Positions 21,358 through 32,550 of a DNA stretch of 64,000 nt are shown here, piece after piece. The translations under genes and the position numbers were made by a program. How positions within the stretch are numbered: position 1 is the first letter of the stretch; each line of letters begins with the position of its first letter. The stretch lies in contig OX388318.1 of NCBI GenBank assembly GCA_947579605.1, positions 6,262,001-6,326,000 of the forward strand, given 5' to 3'. The DNA comes from Athripsodes cinereus (Eukaryota; Arthropoda; Insecta; Trichoptera; Leptoceridae). Under the pieces are notes generated by a model. That model was not told where the DNA came from. It did no database searches and saw only the letters and a list, made by a program, of their open reading frames with translations.

Positions 21358-22439
21358 ACACTGTGAGGTTAGCGCCGCATTAAATAAAAACCCATTACTG
21401 ATTAACATGTAATGCTTCACTAATTTCTAGATCATTTATCCAGAAGTTTGAATGATGCAAATGTATTGAAAGAGAAAATGTGGAGGATCTCTGTATTGGA
21501 AACTAAAAAAATGTAACCAAAAAAGCATGGGATGGCCGTCATTGCTGTAAAGAGACAACTTTTCCAGACATATTGGTATAACTGGTTGCAAATAGGTTTA
21601 AGCAGTAAAATAATTTTTGATAGCATATACACTTTAAAATACATATTTACATTTTTCATAATGGGCATATGTACCTACAGTAGATAAACATTAAGGTAAA
21701 AGTGAATCCATAAAAAAAACAACAATAAAGGGTTCACACTAAGCCATCATAAAGTGCATCACTTTGCCTTTAATAATAACAACAATAAAGCTGGTATCTT
21801 TTTGCATTAGGCTCTATACTTTAAAGAATACATCATAAGATGGAGAGTAAGAAAGGGACGACTTTTTCCTTTACTAAGTGATTTTTTCCATCAATATTTT
21901 ATCGCCTTTGCTTCATTCACTTGTATTTTTTTCCTTCCATCCTCAATAACAACAACAATACAAATATCTGTTTACCCTAATAAACATGTGTGGAGTTACT
22001 TAGTGGAGCTTTTTTACGTCGATGTATTCAAGAATTGAACTCGGGAGTCACCCTTCTCGAATCGTAGAGAAAGTCTTTTTCGACATGGTGTATTATATTG
22101 AAAGCAAAAGTTTAATAAATTACATTTTCGTTTATTGGATATCACTTGCTTTATTAATTATGTAATTATGCATAATTTTGTTCTTAAGAGTGGATATGCA
22201 ATCGTTAGTTTCAAGTGTGAATCTCGCTGTCGAAATATTTCGCCTTCATTGAACAAATACGCTGCAAACTGTGCAATTTTTTTTAGTTATATATTTTACT
22301 ACAAGTCTTTAATGAATGTTGCAAAAATATTATTTAAATATTAATGTACATTGTTCCTTCGTGTATGCACATTATTATTGTAAAATCAGAGAAAATTCGT
22401 AAAATTTCAAATTCTTTAATATAAGACATCAAAGAAATG
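21358..22439. other. Unassigned AT-rich DNA
   Basis: AACAACAATAAAG occurs twice (21720 and 21780) within short simple repeats. Frames of 69-78 codons on both strands have no motif. Confidence 0.5.
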
Positions 22440-22642
22440 TATTATATAAAACCAATTGATAGACCGTTAGGCAGACCAATACAAAGATTGTTTGATAACA
22501 TCGCTGGGATCTAGAGGAGCTTAATGCTAAAGAAGACTAGCAATTCATTGCTCATGATAGAAAGGCTTGGAGATCTATTGTTTTGGAGGTAAATCTCCTA
22601 CAGGGAATTTTCGGCCATCGAAAGTAAGTAAGTAAGCATATA
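22440..22642 (+). pseudogene. Zeta LINE C-terminus with GTAA tail
   Basis: IDRPLGRPIQRLFDNIAG, then after a frame break FIAHDRKAWRSIVLEVNLLQ and GHRK, stop. It matches the GRP..RW.DD...A.DR.AW...EA....Q ending of RTE-like ORF2 proteins. The 3' end is (GTAA)3. Internal stops show decay. Confidence 0.65.
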
Positions 22643-23330
22643 ATCTTTTGGTGAAATTGATACAAACTTCCAAATATTTTATCAATAATCTTCAAAGTAT
22701 TAAACATCACTAAAAGTTTGAACGACAAAAATAGCACATACCAAGCAAAATAGCTTGAATTGTAGTTCATAAAATACTAATTCTTAAATACAAATAATTT
22801 GTGAGAAACATTTTATCTCTATATATTATGTGTAGGACTGGACTATTTAGTGGCACCATTTGAATAGTCAGACATGGATACTGGAGACTTAAGTGAAGGC
22901 TATGGAGTTACGACTTTGTCGCCTAGTTTTGTTTTTTTGGATTTTCAGCAGCAGTCAATATGCCTTACAAAGGGGGCGTTTTAGGAAATGTATCTAGAGC
23001 ATTTTTCACATTTTAAATATTTACAAGATATTCTTGTGCTCCACTTTTTACGCTATGTATTTAGAAAGTAATTCGTAACAGTCTTACATTATTTTCTGTA
23101 AGGATTATTTTATTTAAGTAAATATCACAACACAAAACATATAAAATTACGACAATTATAATTATTAAGGTTTATTTAATAATATTTGGAGATGAATTTA
23201 TTTCGAATTCAGTTTTTTTCCTAGCCATGCGGCACAAATATGAATTAAATATTAAAATAGGTGATATTTCAGTTTTTTATTATGCTTATCTACAGCAAAG
23301 CTCTTAAGCTTATTTAGAGAATATACTTAA
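22643..23330. other. Unassigned
   Basis: No recognised repeat; AT-rich throughout. Confidence 0.5.
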
Positions 23331-23440
23331 TATGATGAGCTTAGCCACCCATCATAATTTTTTTTTTGTAGCATGGAATTAATCCACTGACTACACTGTT
23401 TGGAGGACATGAAGTGATAGTGTTGAAGAATGGACTACAT
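23331..23440 (+). mobile_element. S1 SINE, diverged 3' half
   Basis: GATGAGCTTAGCCACCCATC, GCATGGAATTAATCCACTGA, CTACACTGTTTGGAGGACAT, GAAGTGATAGTG. The order is right but divergence is high. Confidence 0.5.
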
Positions 23441-24542
23441 ATTTTTTTTGGCAATTTACCAACGTTGCATCGTCGAATAGTCGTGTGAGAATTGTTTCTG
23501 TAAATTTAATAATGTGAAAATCTCTGAGGGTTTTTCATGTATATTCCAAAGCAGAATTTATTTGATAGCAAAAGATTTGTGTTTTTATTTTGTATTTTAA
23601 CATTATCTACTGGTGAAACAGTATTTTTTGTCTAGTTTCGATAAAGAAAATAATAAAAATAAAAACGTGTCCTTTGGATTTCATCTGTCCATTAGATTTT
23701 CGGGTTACTGTTTTATTTGAAACATAAATTTAGGGTAAAAATAAATAACATTAAAACGGCTCTTTATTTCGTATGAAAAGAAAAAACGAAATAATAAATG
23801 CTTTTACGTTAAATGAAAATAAAATAAAAATATTTGGAATATTTTATCGTAGTTAAGATCTTTTTAATATCGTTATTTTTTTTTTGAAAGTTGTGTACAA
23901 ATTTGTTTGCAAAAGGTAGCTTTCTGAATAACAAGTAAATAAAAAATACAAGTGTCTTTTATAATACATTATTCTTTGACAAATTTTAAGAAAAAATATT
24001 TTCTAAGAGAAGAAATTTCGTAAACAATTTTAAAAAGCATGCTACAATTCAAGGGCGCTCTAAAATTTGCGCATGCAATGTAGTCAAAATTACATTTATA
24101 TAAATAAGTGTGTATTTTAGATCCCGTTTATAAGCTTTCATCCGTCATTTTTTCTAAAACTTCTAGTATCTTTTATCAAAATAAACTTTCACCAATCTAT
24201 CCTCTACTTGTCAAAATAAAAACCTGGTATTTCCAACTTTTTCCTGCGACCTTTCGTTGTTCTACAATCTACACACCCCAATAGTTTCCAAAGATATGAA
24301 AGATCGGCCTCTGATCAGATAAAAAAAATATATGCGTTTTTATGTTATCTTTAGATGTTTGTTTGACTAAATTGTGTCAAAAGCATCTCTTCAGTTGTTG
24401 GATTATAAATAAGTGTAAATCAATTGAAGCAATCGATCCACATTGTCACGTATTTACTAGCACGTAAATAATTAGTTTCTCATTATAGTAGGTTACCAAG
24501 TAAACAACCATAATAGTAGGTTACCAAAGGTTATAGTAGGTA
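23441..24542. other. Unassigned AT-rich DNA
   Basis: Runs of A and T; no frame above 60 codons and no family match. Just before 24543 the phrase ATAGTAGGTTACCAA is repeated three times in degenerate form. Confidence 0.5.
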
Positions 24543-24690
24543 CCAAGAGACGCATATATGGACCAACTGAAGAGGGACATGAACTGTGGCTCATACGTAG
24601 AGCTGAAAAGACTGGCTGAGAATAGAGACGAATGGAGAAGAAAAACCAAACTCGTTGCAGACTAATCCAATGGATTGTAACTCATTATAT
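24543..24690 (+). pseudogene. Delta LINE C-terminus, copy 1, TA tail
   Basis: PRDAYMDQLKRDMNCGSYVE, LKRLAENRDEWRRKTKLVAD, one stop, SNGL, then a TATATATA tail. It is nearly identical to copy 2 at 29706, which shows that both come from one young family. The GRPR...DQL pattern is the post-RT region of RTE-like LINEs. Confidence 0.75.
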
Positions 24691-24702
24691 ATATATAGTA
24701 GG

Positions 24703-24790
24703 TTTACTGGAAGACATTGCCTCAAGGCAATATGTACGCCTTTTGAAAAAAAATATTTGTGACAATAAAGTGTTTATTATTATTTATATA
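24703..24790 (+). mobile_element. 5'-truncated LINE tail inserted at the delta TA run
   Basis: GGTTTACTGGAAGACATTGC, CTCAAGGCAATATGTACGCC, ending GACAATAAAGTGTTTATTAT. TA-rich sequence flanks both sides. It is related to 2754-2849. Confidence 0.5.
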
Positions 24791-25396
24791 TATAATGTCA
24801 GTGTAAAAAAGTCTTGCTATGAATAAACAAAAAAAGTTTTATAGCGTGTCATTACGTTATAAAAGTTATCGATTTACCAACAATAAGTTGTCGTCTGCAA
24901 TTATCCCATTAGCGCCACGGCAAAATTACGTCAATACTCGTATGACGGACGTCGGACTGCCTATATGGACTGGCTCTCCTTAGCTACAGGGTGGTCACAA
25001 GTTAACGAATGATAATAATTATAATAATGTGACTGCAGAGTGGCATCTTGAAGGTAGACCACAGTGGCGGTACGATAGGCTGGTTATGAATCAATTTACT
25101 ACTTACATGACGAATCATTTGCAAAATAAAAAATATTTGTTAATAAAGACTTTTAAAACGATTACATTATATTTAATTAAGAAAAATCGGCAAATTCGAG
25201 TGATCATCGTCGGGAGTAAAAAAGAACAGCAATTTGAAATAAGTTTTACTTATTTCTTATTAATTTTTATGTTAAAAGGACTTTCTCTGTTAAATTTCTC
25301 TAAAATTACAGGTTATAAAAAATGATAGTTTCAAGTAAGTTTATTCAACACATAGGTACCTATATTACGAATATGAAATATTTTATATTTTATATC
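24791..25396. other. Unassigned
   Basis: A 98-codon frame at 25029-25325 begins in GC-richer DNA (GTGGCATCTTGAAGGTAGAC) but becomes Lys/Ile/Leu-rich and has no motif. Confidence 0.4.
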
Positions 25397-25623
25397 TCGT
25401 GGATACCCCGATAAAGAATAGGCCTCTCATTCTTGTCTTGTCAGCTTTCGAATGTCCTGTAATAGGCAGGTATTCGTGAAAAATCACGTTCGAAGCCATT
25501 TAACATCTGTAGCTCTGCGATGAGACATGCCACCCATCCTGAATGTCGTAGCTTTTATTAGTAGAGGACGACTTGCCATCCGCTGGCTACCCCACGTGTC
25601 GAATATGTCATGATGGGATGAAT
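25397..25623 (+). mobile_element. S1 SINE, near full length
   Basis: TGTCAGCTTTCGAATGTCCT, AATAGGCAGGTATTCGTG, CTGCGATGAGACATGCCACC, CATCCTGAATGTCG, GCTGGCTACCCCACGTG, TGTCATGATGGGATG. The extreme 5' head is diverged. Confidence 0.75.
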
Positions 25624-27930
25624 AAAAACATTTTTATTTGATTAATTTTCCAGTTAAGGAATAACGCACGCAATCAAATGATTTTTGAGATTTCTTTATG
25701 AATCTCGATAGGTAAAATTATACTGCATAAAGCAAATGGTTCACTTTTGTCATTTTATCTAGGAGAGGTCGCCAGTGGCGATGTCATTATACTATTTGAC
25801 TCATTGATTGTATTCATTTTAATAATAATAATAATAATAACAACATATCGATTTCTCAGACAGGTCTATTAAACGTGACCTTGGTTCGAACTTTTTAAAT
25901 TGTGTATGACGATTACATTTGGTATGTCAACAGGAATGGACTTATAAACATTTCTATGATAGAATTAAAAGTTACAAAATAAAAAATGAATTCTAATTAT
26001 TGTAAATATAATACCTTCCTTATTTAAGGTATTTCATTATATATTAAACATCGCTGTTCCAAATAAACATAATATACAAACAACCGTCGCAAAAAAATAC
26101 GCAAATATACAGAACTATCAGAAGAAATAAAAAAATATTTGGCGCCCGTTTTAAAAGTACCTTTATTCATTTCAGCTACAAGGGTACAACACCGAAGTTT
26201 TTGATGAATTATTTAAAAACATTTGATTCATCCGTAAATTTTTATATCGCAATTGAAAAATCGATTATTATAAACACTTGTAAAATTGTGAAAGAAATTA
26301 ACACAGATATTTTAGGCACTATGCTCGTATTTTAAACCCGTGTTTTGAGCCTGATCCTTTCAAATCCTGAATATGTCAATAGGTGAATTTTTCTTATCAT
26401 TTCACTGTTAAGTTTTTGTATGATCGTAACTAATCATATGGAGAATTATCTGGTTGTATAATGCTGAGAAATGTGGATGACAATTCTACCGCCGCCTAAA
26501 AATAATAATAATAATAAGATAAGATCTTGTGATCTTGTCATCAGTTAAATTCATGTCATCTTTTAAAAATGCCTCTATAGTCCAATCCTTGACAAGCAAA
26601 TTTTTTTTTATATTCTATGTTTTCAATTTACAATATACATATACAATATTCAGCAATCAAACTGCTATATTTAACGATATTCTGTGATGTGATATATCAT
26701 GTAACTCATTCTGAGTGTCTTTTTCATGGTATAAAAAGAACCATTTATTTATTCAATACAAAAAAGCTTAGTCCATAGGCTATGTAACTTGTTGAAGATG
26801 CCGTGGTATTATAGGTCAAACTGGGAGTCAAAATCTACATTTGAGCAAACTTGTAATTCTGGTTCACCTTTATATTGAACTTATAAATTGTACCTCTTTT
26901 ATTTCTGAACAACACGTTTCTATTCGATTTTTAAATTTTAGACTTGATACAAATTATTTTCTTATTTTGTATTTAATATTAATCAAGACATTTAGTATAT
27001 TTAAAACTAACAGAAACACAATTAACAGAATTAAAAAATAAACGACAGCAACAGAATCATTAAAAAAAGTTAATTAAACCCATACGCATTCCATATTTTT
27101 TACTAAAACGTTCAAAATTAAAAGAATTTTTAATCACAAAATGATGAAAAAGCCACTTATATTAAATAATTCAAGGACCGATGGTAATAATAATAATTTC
27201 ATTTTATTATTAAAAATTGTGGGAGGTTTTTTTTATAAATCCGACCCTGTCTTCCATTTAATAAATTGACGTTGAATATCATAATTATAATTGATCTCCA
27301 ATCTTCGAGTTTTCGCTGTCGATATCAGAGTGCCGACAGGGAATTACTTACAAGCAAGTGGAAAAAAATATTGCCAATTTCATAATATTATTTCGCACCG
27401 ATTATGTTATAAAAAATTAAATAAATTTACATATTATAACGAACAGAGTTTTAAAGCACATATTTGATTATGTAGATGATCTGGCAATTGACAGATATAA
27501 CAAATTCCCCAATTCAGATTAGGTACATATTTTTTTTGTTAAAATGTTCGATATTTTTTGTGACGCCACTGCTTCGGATATTCTAATTATGGAATTATTT
27601 ATAATACATTATATCAATGACTTAAATTGGGATTGCCATGATTCTACTACGGAAAAACTATTGAAGTAAATTTTATGAATGGATATAGGTAGATTAAAAT
27701 TGAATACATTTACAAGCACAGTACTATGATGGAATATGTATATAGATTAAGAAGCGCATAAGACTAGCAATAATATAAGTGTGTATATATACATATGTGT
27801 ATGTGTCTGTAAACGCATGTGTGTATATATGCATATTTGTATTTTTGTTATATTTTATAAGTAGGTAGGTACTTTGTTTGACTGTGAATATTTTGCTATT
27901 TTGTATAATAATGAATTACTTTTTTTGTTA
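25624..27930. other. Long AT-rich stretch without recognised elements
   Basis: Holds (AAT)n runs at about 25825 and 26505 and scattered A/T tracts. I found no LINE, SINE or palindrome and no credible frame. At 2.3 kb it is the largest blank in the window. Confidence 0.5.
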
Positions 27931-28159
27931 AAAGCAACGAGTTTTATTACTATGTTTTTTAATAATCACTATTAATTTTAATTTTGCGACCAGTTTCGAC
28001 ACTTTTCAAAGTGCTCGTTAATGACACTTACGTGTCGAAACCGGTCGCATAGTTAAAATTAATAGTGATAATGAAAAAACAAAGAAAGAATAGTCGTTTT
28101 ATATTCATGTCGCGAAATTATCACATTGTAAATGCCACTAATATTAAAAGTACCTATTC
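27931..28159 (+). mobile_element. Family A hairpin-headed element, copy A1
   Basis: The left arm (AATCACTATTAATTTTAATT, TTGCGACCAGTTTCGACAC) is mirrored on the right by GTGTCGAAACCGGTCGCATA and GTTAAAATTAATAGTGATA. Weaker pairing extends to the left border. The tail from 28107 starts ATGTCGCGAAATTATCACAT and reads MSRNYHIVNATNIK. TTTTTTGTTA flanks the unit at 27921-27930 and 28160-28169. The arms have several mismatches, so this copy is older than A2. No reverse transcriptase or transposase is encoded. Confidence 0.65.
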
Positions 28160-28707
28160 TTTTTTGTTATTTCTATGCATAAATAAATAAATAAAAGAAT
28201 ATCTAAAGCAGTGAAACACGAACTTCAACAATTCGATACAAAAATTCAAAACGCTACATACTCCTTCTATAAAATTTGAAGATGGATTAATGTAAGGATA
28301 GGTCAGTATGGCCTACCCCGTTTGATGTGTGTGATGGTATAGACAGATAGATAAAACGTTTATACAACTATGTATATTGTTGATAACTATTGCCAAATTA
28401 TCCAAGTGAGGTGTGTCTGACTTACAAAATAAGTTATAAAAATAATAAATTACAAGGATATTTTGATAAGATTCCATTTTATACATCAAAATTGATTTGA
28501 AATAAAGGCGAATTTTATCCGGAACATATGTTCAGGATTCCCGGATACCTAAACATTGGATGAAAGGGTGTGTTTACCAGAAACAAAAGATAGTTGAAAA
28601 AGAAGAAAACAATATTTTCAAATGTTATTTCTTCATAACAGAGAATTAAAATGACAGTAAACATTTTTATTTCACCCATGTTACCACCTATTCTTAATGT
28701 CTGAAAG
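28160..28707. other. Unassigned, with an AATA run
   Basis: GCATAAATAAATAAATAAAA at 28177 could be an old LINE tail. Nothing else recognised. Confidence 0.4.
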
Positions 28708-28935
28708 TACTACTACTATACCATCACGGGACATCCCGATAGCTATCTGACCAGCTGCATGTAGTACACTTGCAAATTGTCCTCTCCGTGGCCAAACATT
28801 TATTGACATTCGTGATGGTGGCAAACACTGAATTTAAGTTGTGAAAATGTCTATTTTTTCGAACACTCGCTGTTTACAGGAAACTCAAAAAACTTACAGA
28901 AAAGAGCAGGAGACCAATTCTTTGCCGACCAAATC
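28708..28935 (-). mobile_element. S1 SINE, near full length with small deletions
   Basis: A (TAG)n tail (ACTACTACTATACCATCACG) leads into AGCTGCATGTAGTACACTTG, TTGTCCTCTCCGTGG, TTCGAACACTCGCTGTTTAC and AAGAGCAGGAGACCAATTC. The CCCAC(A/T)AGTGG segment is lost. Confidence 0.75.
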
Positions 28936-29318
28936 TCAATCAACTCCAAAACCGTCAATGTCGGAAAGTCATTATTTGAAAATTTAATCAAATTAACTAA
29001 TGGAAATTATTTTAATTATAAAACAAGTTAACAAATGGAAAATTCAAATATTTTAAATGATACACAGTAATAAGCCCATTTGAGGTAACCAGCAAGCGAA
29101 AAGTACTAAAGATGCCCCAACGGTAAAGTCTGTCAATCGTTATATTCATGGTCTAATTCCTACCGTTGCCACCTTCGCGTAACAAGGATTCATTTCAAAA
29201 CCAAAATTCATATTTTATATTTATTTTATTTTATAAAAGAAATGTATGGTCAAATAAAATAAAATAATAAATATTTATTTATTTTATTTTGTTTCATCAA
29301 CAGTAACACAAAACAAAA
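28936..29318. other. Unassigned
   Basis: AT-rich, with ATTTATTTTATTTTAT phrases at 29215-29290 that may be low-complexity debris or an old tail. Confidence 0.4.
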
Positions 29319-29575
29319 TCATCATCATCATCATCGCCCTCAACGCTCCTCTCGGGAGCACAGGGCAGAAACCAGCCTTCTCCATTCAGAGCGTCTCTGT
29401 GCCAATTGCGTCACCTCTTTCCACGACATTCCTTGCGCTCTGATATCGTTGTCATAGGAACGGTGTATTGTGAAAGAGGGACGCCCGGGCCGACGGAACC
29501 CCTGCGGACGGAAAAACAGTGCTCTTTTTGGCCAACTATCATTAGGCATTCTCAAAACATGTTGAAACAAAACAA
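29319..29575 (-). pseudogene. Gamma LINE C-terminus with GAT tail
   Basis: Minus strand: HVLRMPNDSWPKRALFFRPQ, GFRRPGRPSFTIHRSYDNDI, GMSWKEVTQLAQRRSEWRRL and VSALCSREER, stop, then (GAT)n at 29319-29336. The frame is open across the whole stretch. It supplies the segment that is deleted from the copy at 37.0 kb. Confidence 0.8.
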
Positions 29576-29609
29576 AATAATAAATATTTATTTTATTTGA
29601 TAATTTAGA

Positions 29610-29702
29610 TAATTCAGGGTAGGCGAAAAAAGGCAACTTCTTAAGAGAATGTAAAAGGCGAAAGCCGTTTATTGCAATAATAAATAAATAAATAAATAAA
29701 TA
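29610..29702 (+). mobile_element. LINE 3' tail with AATA run
   Basis: AAGGCGAAAGCCGTTTATTG, CAATAATAAATAAATAAATA. It lies directly against the delta fragment that follows. Confidence 0.5.
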
Positions 29703-29705
29703 AGA

Positions 29706-29948
29706 ATCAGCCAACAACGAGCTAACTGGATTGGCCACAACATCAGGCACCCAGGACTACTCATCGCCATCGCGGCGGGTAAGACCGAGGGGACAAATGG
29801 CAGAGGCCGACCAAGAGACGCGTATATGGACCAACTGAAGAGGGACATGAACTGTGGCTCATATATGGAGTTGAAAAGACTGGCTGAGAATAGAGACGAA
29901 TGGAGAAGAAAAACCAAACTCGTTGCAGACCAATCCAATGGATTGTAA
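29706..29948 (+). pseudogene. Delta LINE C-terminus, copy 2
   Basis: 81 codons open to TAA 29946-29948: ISQQRANWIGHNIRHPGLLI, AIAAGKTEGTNGRGRPRDAY, MDQLKRDMNCGSYMELKRLA, ENRDEWRRKTKLVADQSNGL, then TATATATA. WIGHNIRHPG is the counterpart of WFGHVERM in alpha. Longer than copy 1 and without its internal stop. Catalytic parts are absent. Confidence 0.8.
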
Positions 29949-30659
29949 CTTATTATATATATATGATAATTTAAAATGAAGTGTTACAAAATTAATGCCG
30001 ATACAATCAATGAAAAAGAAATGTATGGATTTGAATTTTTAAACAGTTATTCAACAAATGCCATGCCCAATGAATTTCTAAGATAAATAAGACTCTATTG
30101 TACTTCGTGTTATTGTAAAAATAGTTTCTGCATACATAACTAGGTGTATATTATCATTGATGTATTTTATTGAACGGTTTTTTAAACAGTCAACTAAAGG
30201 AGGGAATTTTTATTGTCGAATAAAATGAACAAAATAGAATATTGCCTAGAGTAGGCAATTTAAATGAAAATTTTTATTAAATACATAAAATATCTTTTTA
30301 TGTATTGGTGACCTTGTAACAAACGATATTTTAAATTTGGAGACAAATTATTATTATCGAATTCAATTTACAAAAAAATAAATATATCAATAAAAATGTC
30401 TTAATCAAAATAATACAGATATTTTTATGTTTCTTGATATACTACTGACCGACGTAACTTGGTGGTAGTTTATACTTAAAATGTGATAAAATGCGCACTA
30501 GGAAGAATCTCAAGAGATGGGGTTTGGCTGAGAGCATATAATTAAATCAAGGACGTGGTCAATATTCATTTTTCTTGTATATCTGTGTCATAGAATTTCT
30601 ATATGCCTGTATTTTTGTGTTATATTTTATTATTGTCTTGATTGTTTACTGTCTACGTA
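29949..30659. other. Unassigned
   Basis: AT-rich with no recognised family. CACTAGGAAGAATCTCAAGA and GATGGGGTTTGGCTGAGAGC at 30495 look like decayed LINE DNA, but no frame supports it. Confidence 0.4.
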
Positions 30660-30737
30660 CAATGATAGCGAAAAGGTTTTTTTTACTGTAATGCTGTTCA
30701 TTGTTTCTTTTGTACAATAAATAAATAAATAAATAAA
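30660..30737 (+). mobile_element. LINE 3' tail with AATA run
   Basis: TTCATTGTTTCTTTTGTACA followed by ATAAATAAATAAATAAATA. An S1 scrap follows at once. Confidence 0.5.
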
Positions 30738-30785
30738 TATGCAGTTAATCCACTGGCGACTCCGCTTGTGGGATATACCGTAACA
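30738..30785 (+). mobile_element. S1 SINE 3' scrap
   Basis: GCAGTTAATCCACTGGCGAC, TCCGCTTGTGGGATATACCG. Only the terminal 45 bases. Confidence 0.6.
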
Positions 30786-30949
30786 TTTTGTATGAATAAA
30801 GGATTGATTTTTTATCAAAAGATATGTAATATCTTTGAGATTCAAGTTCTGTATTTTTTCGACACATATTTTTTATTACTTCGATGCGAAACTAGTGAGC
30901 CGTTCTGTGATAAATCAGAGCAAAGTCCCAATACAATCATCACCATCAT

Positions 30950-31165
30950 CCCATAACGCCGCTTCTCTAGAAGGATAGGTAGATATGATCAAGCGCCGTT
31001 TATTATTCCTTGATTCTTTAACATTCATGCAGTTTTATACGCATAATCTACTGTTCACTGATCTTGGCAAATGTCCACCTAGTCATTCGATCATTGGACG
31101 GACACCTCTTCTAGCACACTTTTCTTAGCCATGAGCATGTTTTTACTCATTCTGTCAACATTTAT
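30950..31165 (-). pseudogene. Alpha LINE C-terminus, strongly decayed
   Basis: Base-level similarity to alpha runs from CATAACGCCGCTTCTCTAGA (alpha 3' end) through GATCAAGCGCCG, GATCTTGGCAAATG and CATTCTGTC. On the minus strand only scraps such as RMSKNMLMAKK survive in frame. Confidence 0.6.
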
Positions 31166-31202
31166 TCTATTGAAAATTATTAAGTTTCATTAAAGTAAAC
31201 CG

Positions 31203-31318
31203 TTCAAGAGCAAGTTGAAGACTTTTTTGAGAGAAGAAGTTTTTTGCGTCCTTGAGATGGATGCTCCATTAAACGGTGCCGGACGAATCATCCGAGTTAC
31301 ATACATACACGCCCAAGC
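31203..31318 (+). pseudogene. Jockey-like LINE C-terminal scrap
   Basis: FKSKLKTFLREEVFCVLEMD, then APLNGAGRIIRVTY. The FKSKLK.FL core matches the ORF2 end of jockey/CR1-like LINEs (compare 9306 and 42615). No upstream part. Confidence 0.45.
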
Positions 31319-32007
31319 AATAATGTAGCTTATTTTCATTCATCGTCATTATTAAACCAACTCAGTAGGTACAAGCTAAAAATGTCAATTTTCTTCCATA
31401 GTCCATCACGATCAAATTTATGACTCAATAATGTAGCTTATCTTCATTCATCGTCATTATTAAACCGACTAAGTAGATACAAGCTAAAAATGTAAATTTT
31501 CTTCCATAGTCCATCACGATCAAATTTATGACTCAATAATGTACCTTATTTTCTTTCATCGTCATTATTAAACCGACTAAGTAGGTTTTGAACTACTATA
31601 GATGACTCGCACACATTGAATTGCTCAGAAAAATGGACATTAATATTTTTGCCCAGACTGAGGAACGAAACTCGTTCCTCAGTCTGGGCAAAAATATTAA
31701 TGTCCATTTTTCTGAGCAATTCAATGTGTGCGAGTCATCTATAGTAGTTCAAAACTTAATTTGATTGACATCCACACTTCTGAGTAAGTGAAAATCCAGT
31801 TTTCAACACAACAGACTGTGTTACATACAATAATCGACTAAGTAGGTACAAGCTAAAAATGTAAATTTTCTTCCATAGTCCGTTACGATCAAATGAATGA
31901 CTCAATAATGTAGCTTATTTTCATTCATCGTCATTAATCAACCGACTAAGTACAAGCAAAAAATGTAAATTTTCTTCTACAGTCCGTCACGATCAAATCT
32001 ATGACTC
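31319..32007. repeat. 108-bp tandem array, four units, split by element B1
   Basis: Units begin AATAATGTAGCTTATTTTCA at 31319, 31427, 31535 and 31904 and end AATTTATGACTC. Unit 3 is cut by B1 at 31586. Its two parts (31535-31585 and 31847-31903) add up to exactly 108 bases, so the array existed before the insertion. Confidence 0.9.
31586..31834 (+). mobile_element. Family B hairpin-headed element, copy B1
   Basis: A 169-base palindrome (31586-31754) has two 83-base arms with no mismatch that I can find and a 3-base loop AAC at 31669-31671. An 80-base tail follows (TTGACATCCACACTTCTGAG, TAAGTGAAAATCCAG), then the direct repeat CGACTAAGTAGG at 31835-31846, matching 31574-31585. A following shared T could make it 13 bp. 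The palindrome starts exactly at the insertion border. Tail-only copy B2 lies at 55422. No protein is encoded. The variable, long duplication argues against common cut-and-paste families and for target-primed or similar insertion. Confidence 0.9.
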
Positions 32008-32464
32008 AAAGAAATGACAAAAGAATAAATTACTTCGAGAGAAAACTAAGCTTAAATTGTACAGACATCGTCGGGTTGTAAAAACTAGTTAAAATATTTC
32101 AAAAAAAGTAACCAATTACATGCGCAATCATGAACCGCACATAATTTGATTATTTCGATAAAAATATTTAAATTCATTCAATTTATAAGACAATTTACAT
32201 AGTTGATTCTATAATAAAAAAGTCAAATCTCGCAAGGTCGTCATTTCTTTATTTCATTGTTTTGAGTGCCCTGTGTTAGGTAGGAAACAAAAGGTAATAA
32301 AATAATACTAAATAGATGTATTATAATTTTTAAGATAGAATCGAAAACAAGTTTACTGTTTTCAATATATTTTTTATTTCAATTAAAAAAGAATAACAAA
32401 ATAATCAGTTATCGAAAAAAAACGTGTTTAAAACGTATGTTAAAAAAACATGTCCCTGGATAGA
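32008..32464. other. Unassigned
   Basis: AT-rich. GAGTGCCCTGTGTTAGGTAG at 32263 resembles an S1 5' phrase (GAGTGTCCTGTAAAAGGCAG) but stands alone. Confidence 0.4.
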
Positions 32465-32550
32465 TTTCCCGGAGCAGAATAGATCTCTTTCTATTTTCTG
32501 CAAGTTTCTTTGTGTGAAGGTTTTGTAAAAAACAGTATTCATAAAACTAC
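32465..32550 (+). mobile_element. S1 SINE, diverged 5' part
   Basis: TTTCCCGGAGCAGAATAGAT, CTCTTTCTATTTTCTGCAAG, then AGTATTCATAAAAC. The order matches CCCGGCAAAGAATTGG, CTCTTTTCTGCAAG and AGGTATTCGTAAAAC of better copies. Confidence 0.5.

Noticed and set aside
28201..28900. Telomeric or centromeric satellite
   Set aside because: No simple telomere repeat or long-range periodicity is seen anywhere in the window; the arrays are all under 1 kb.
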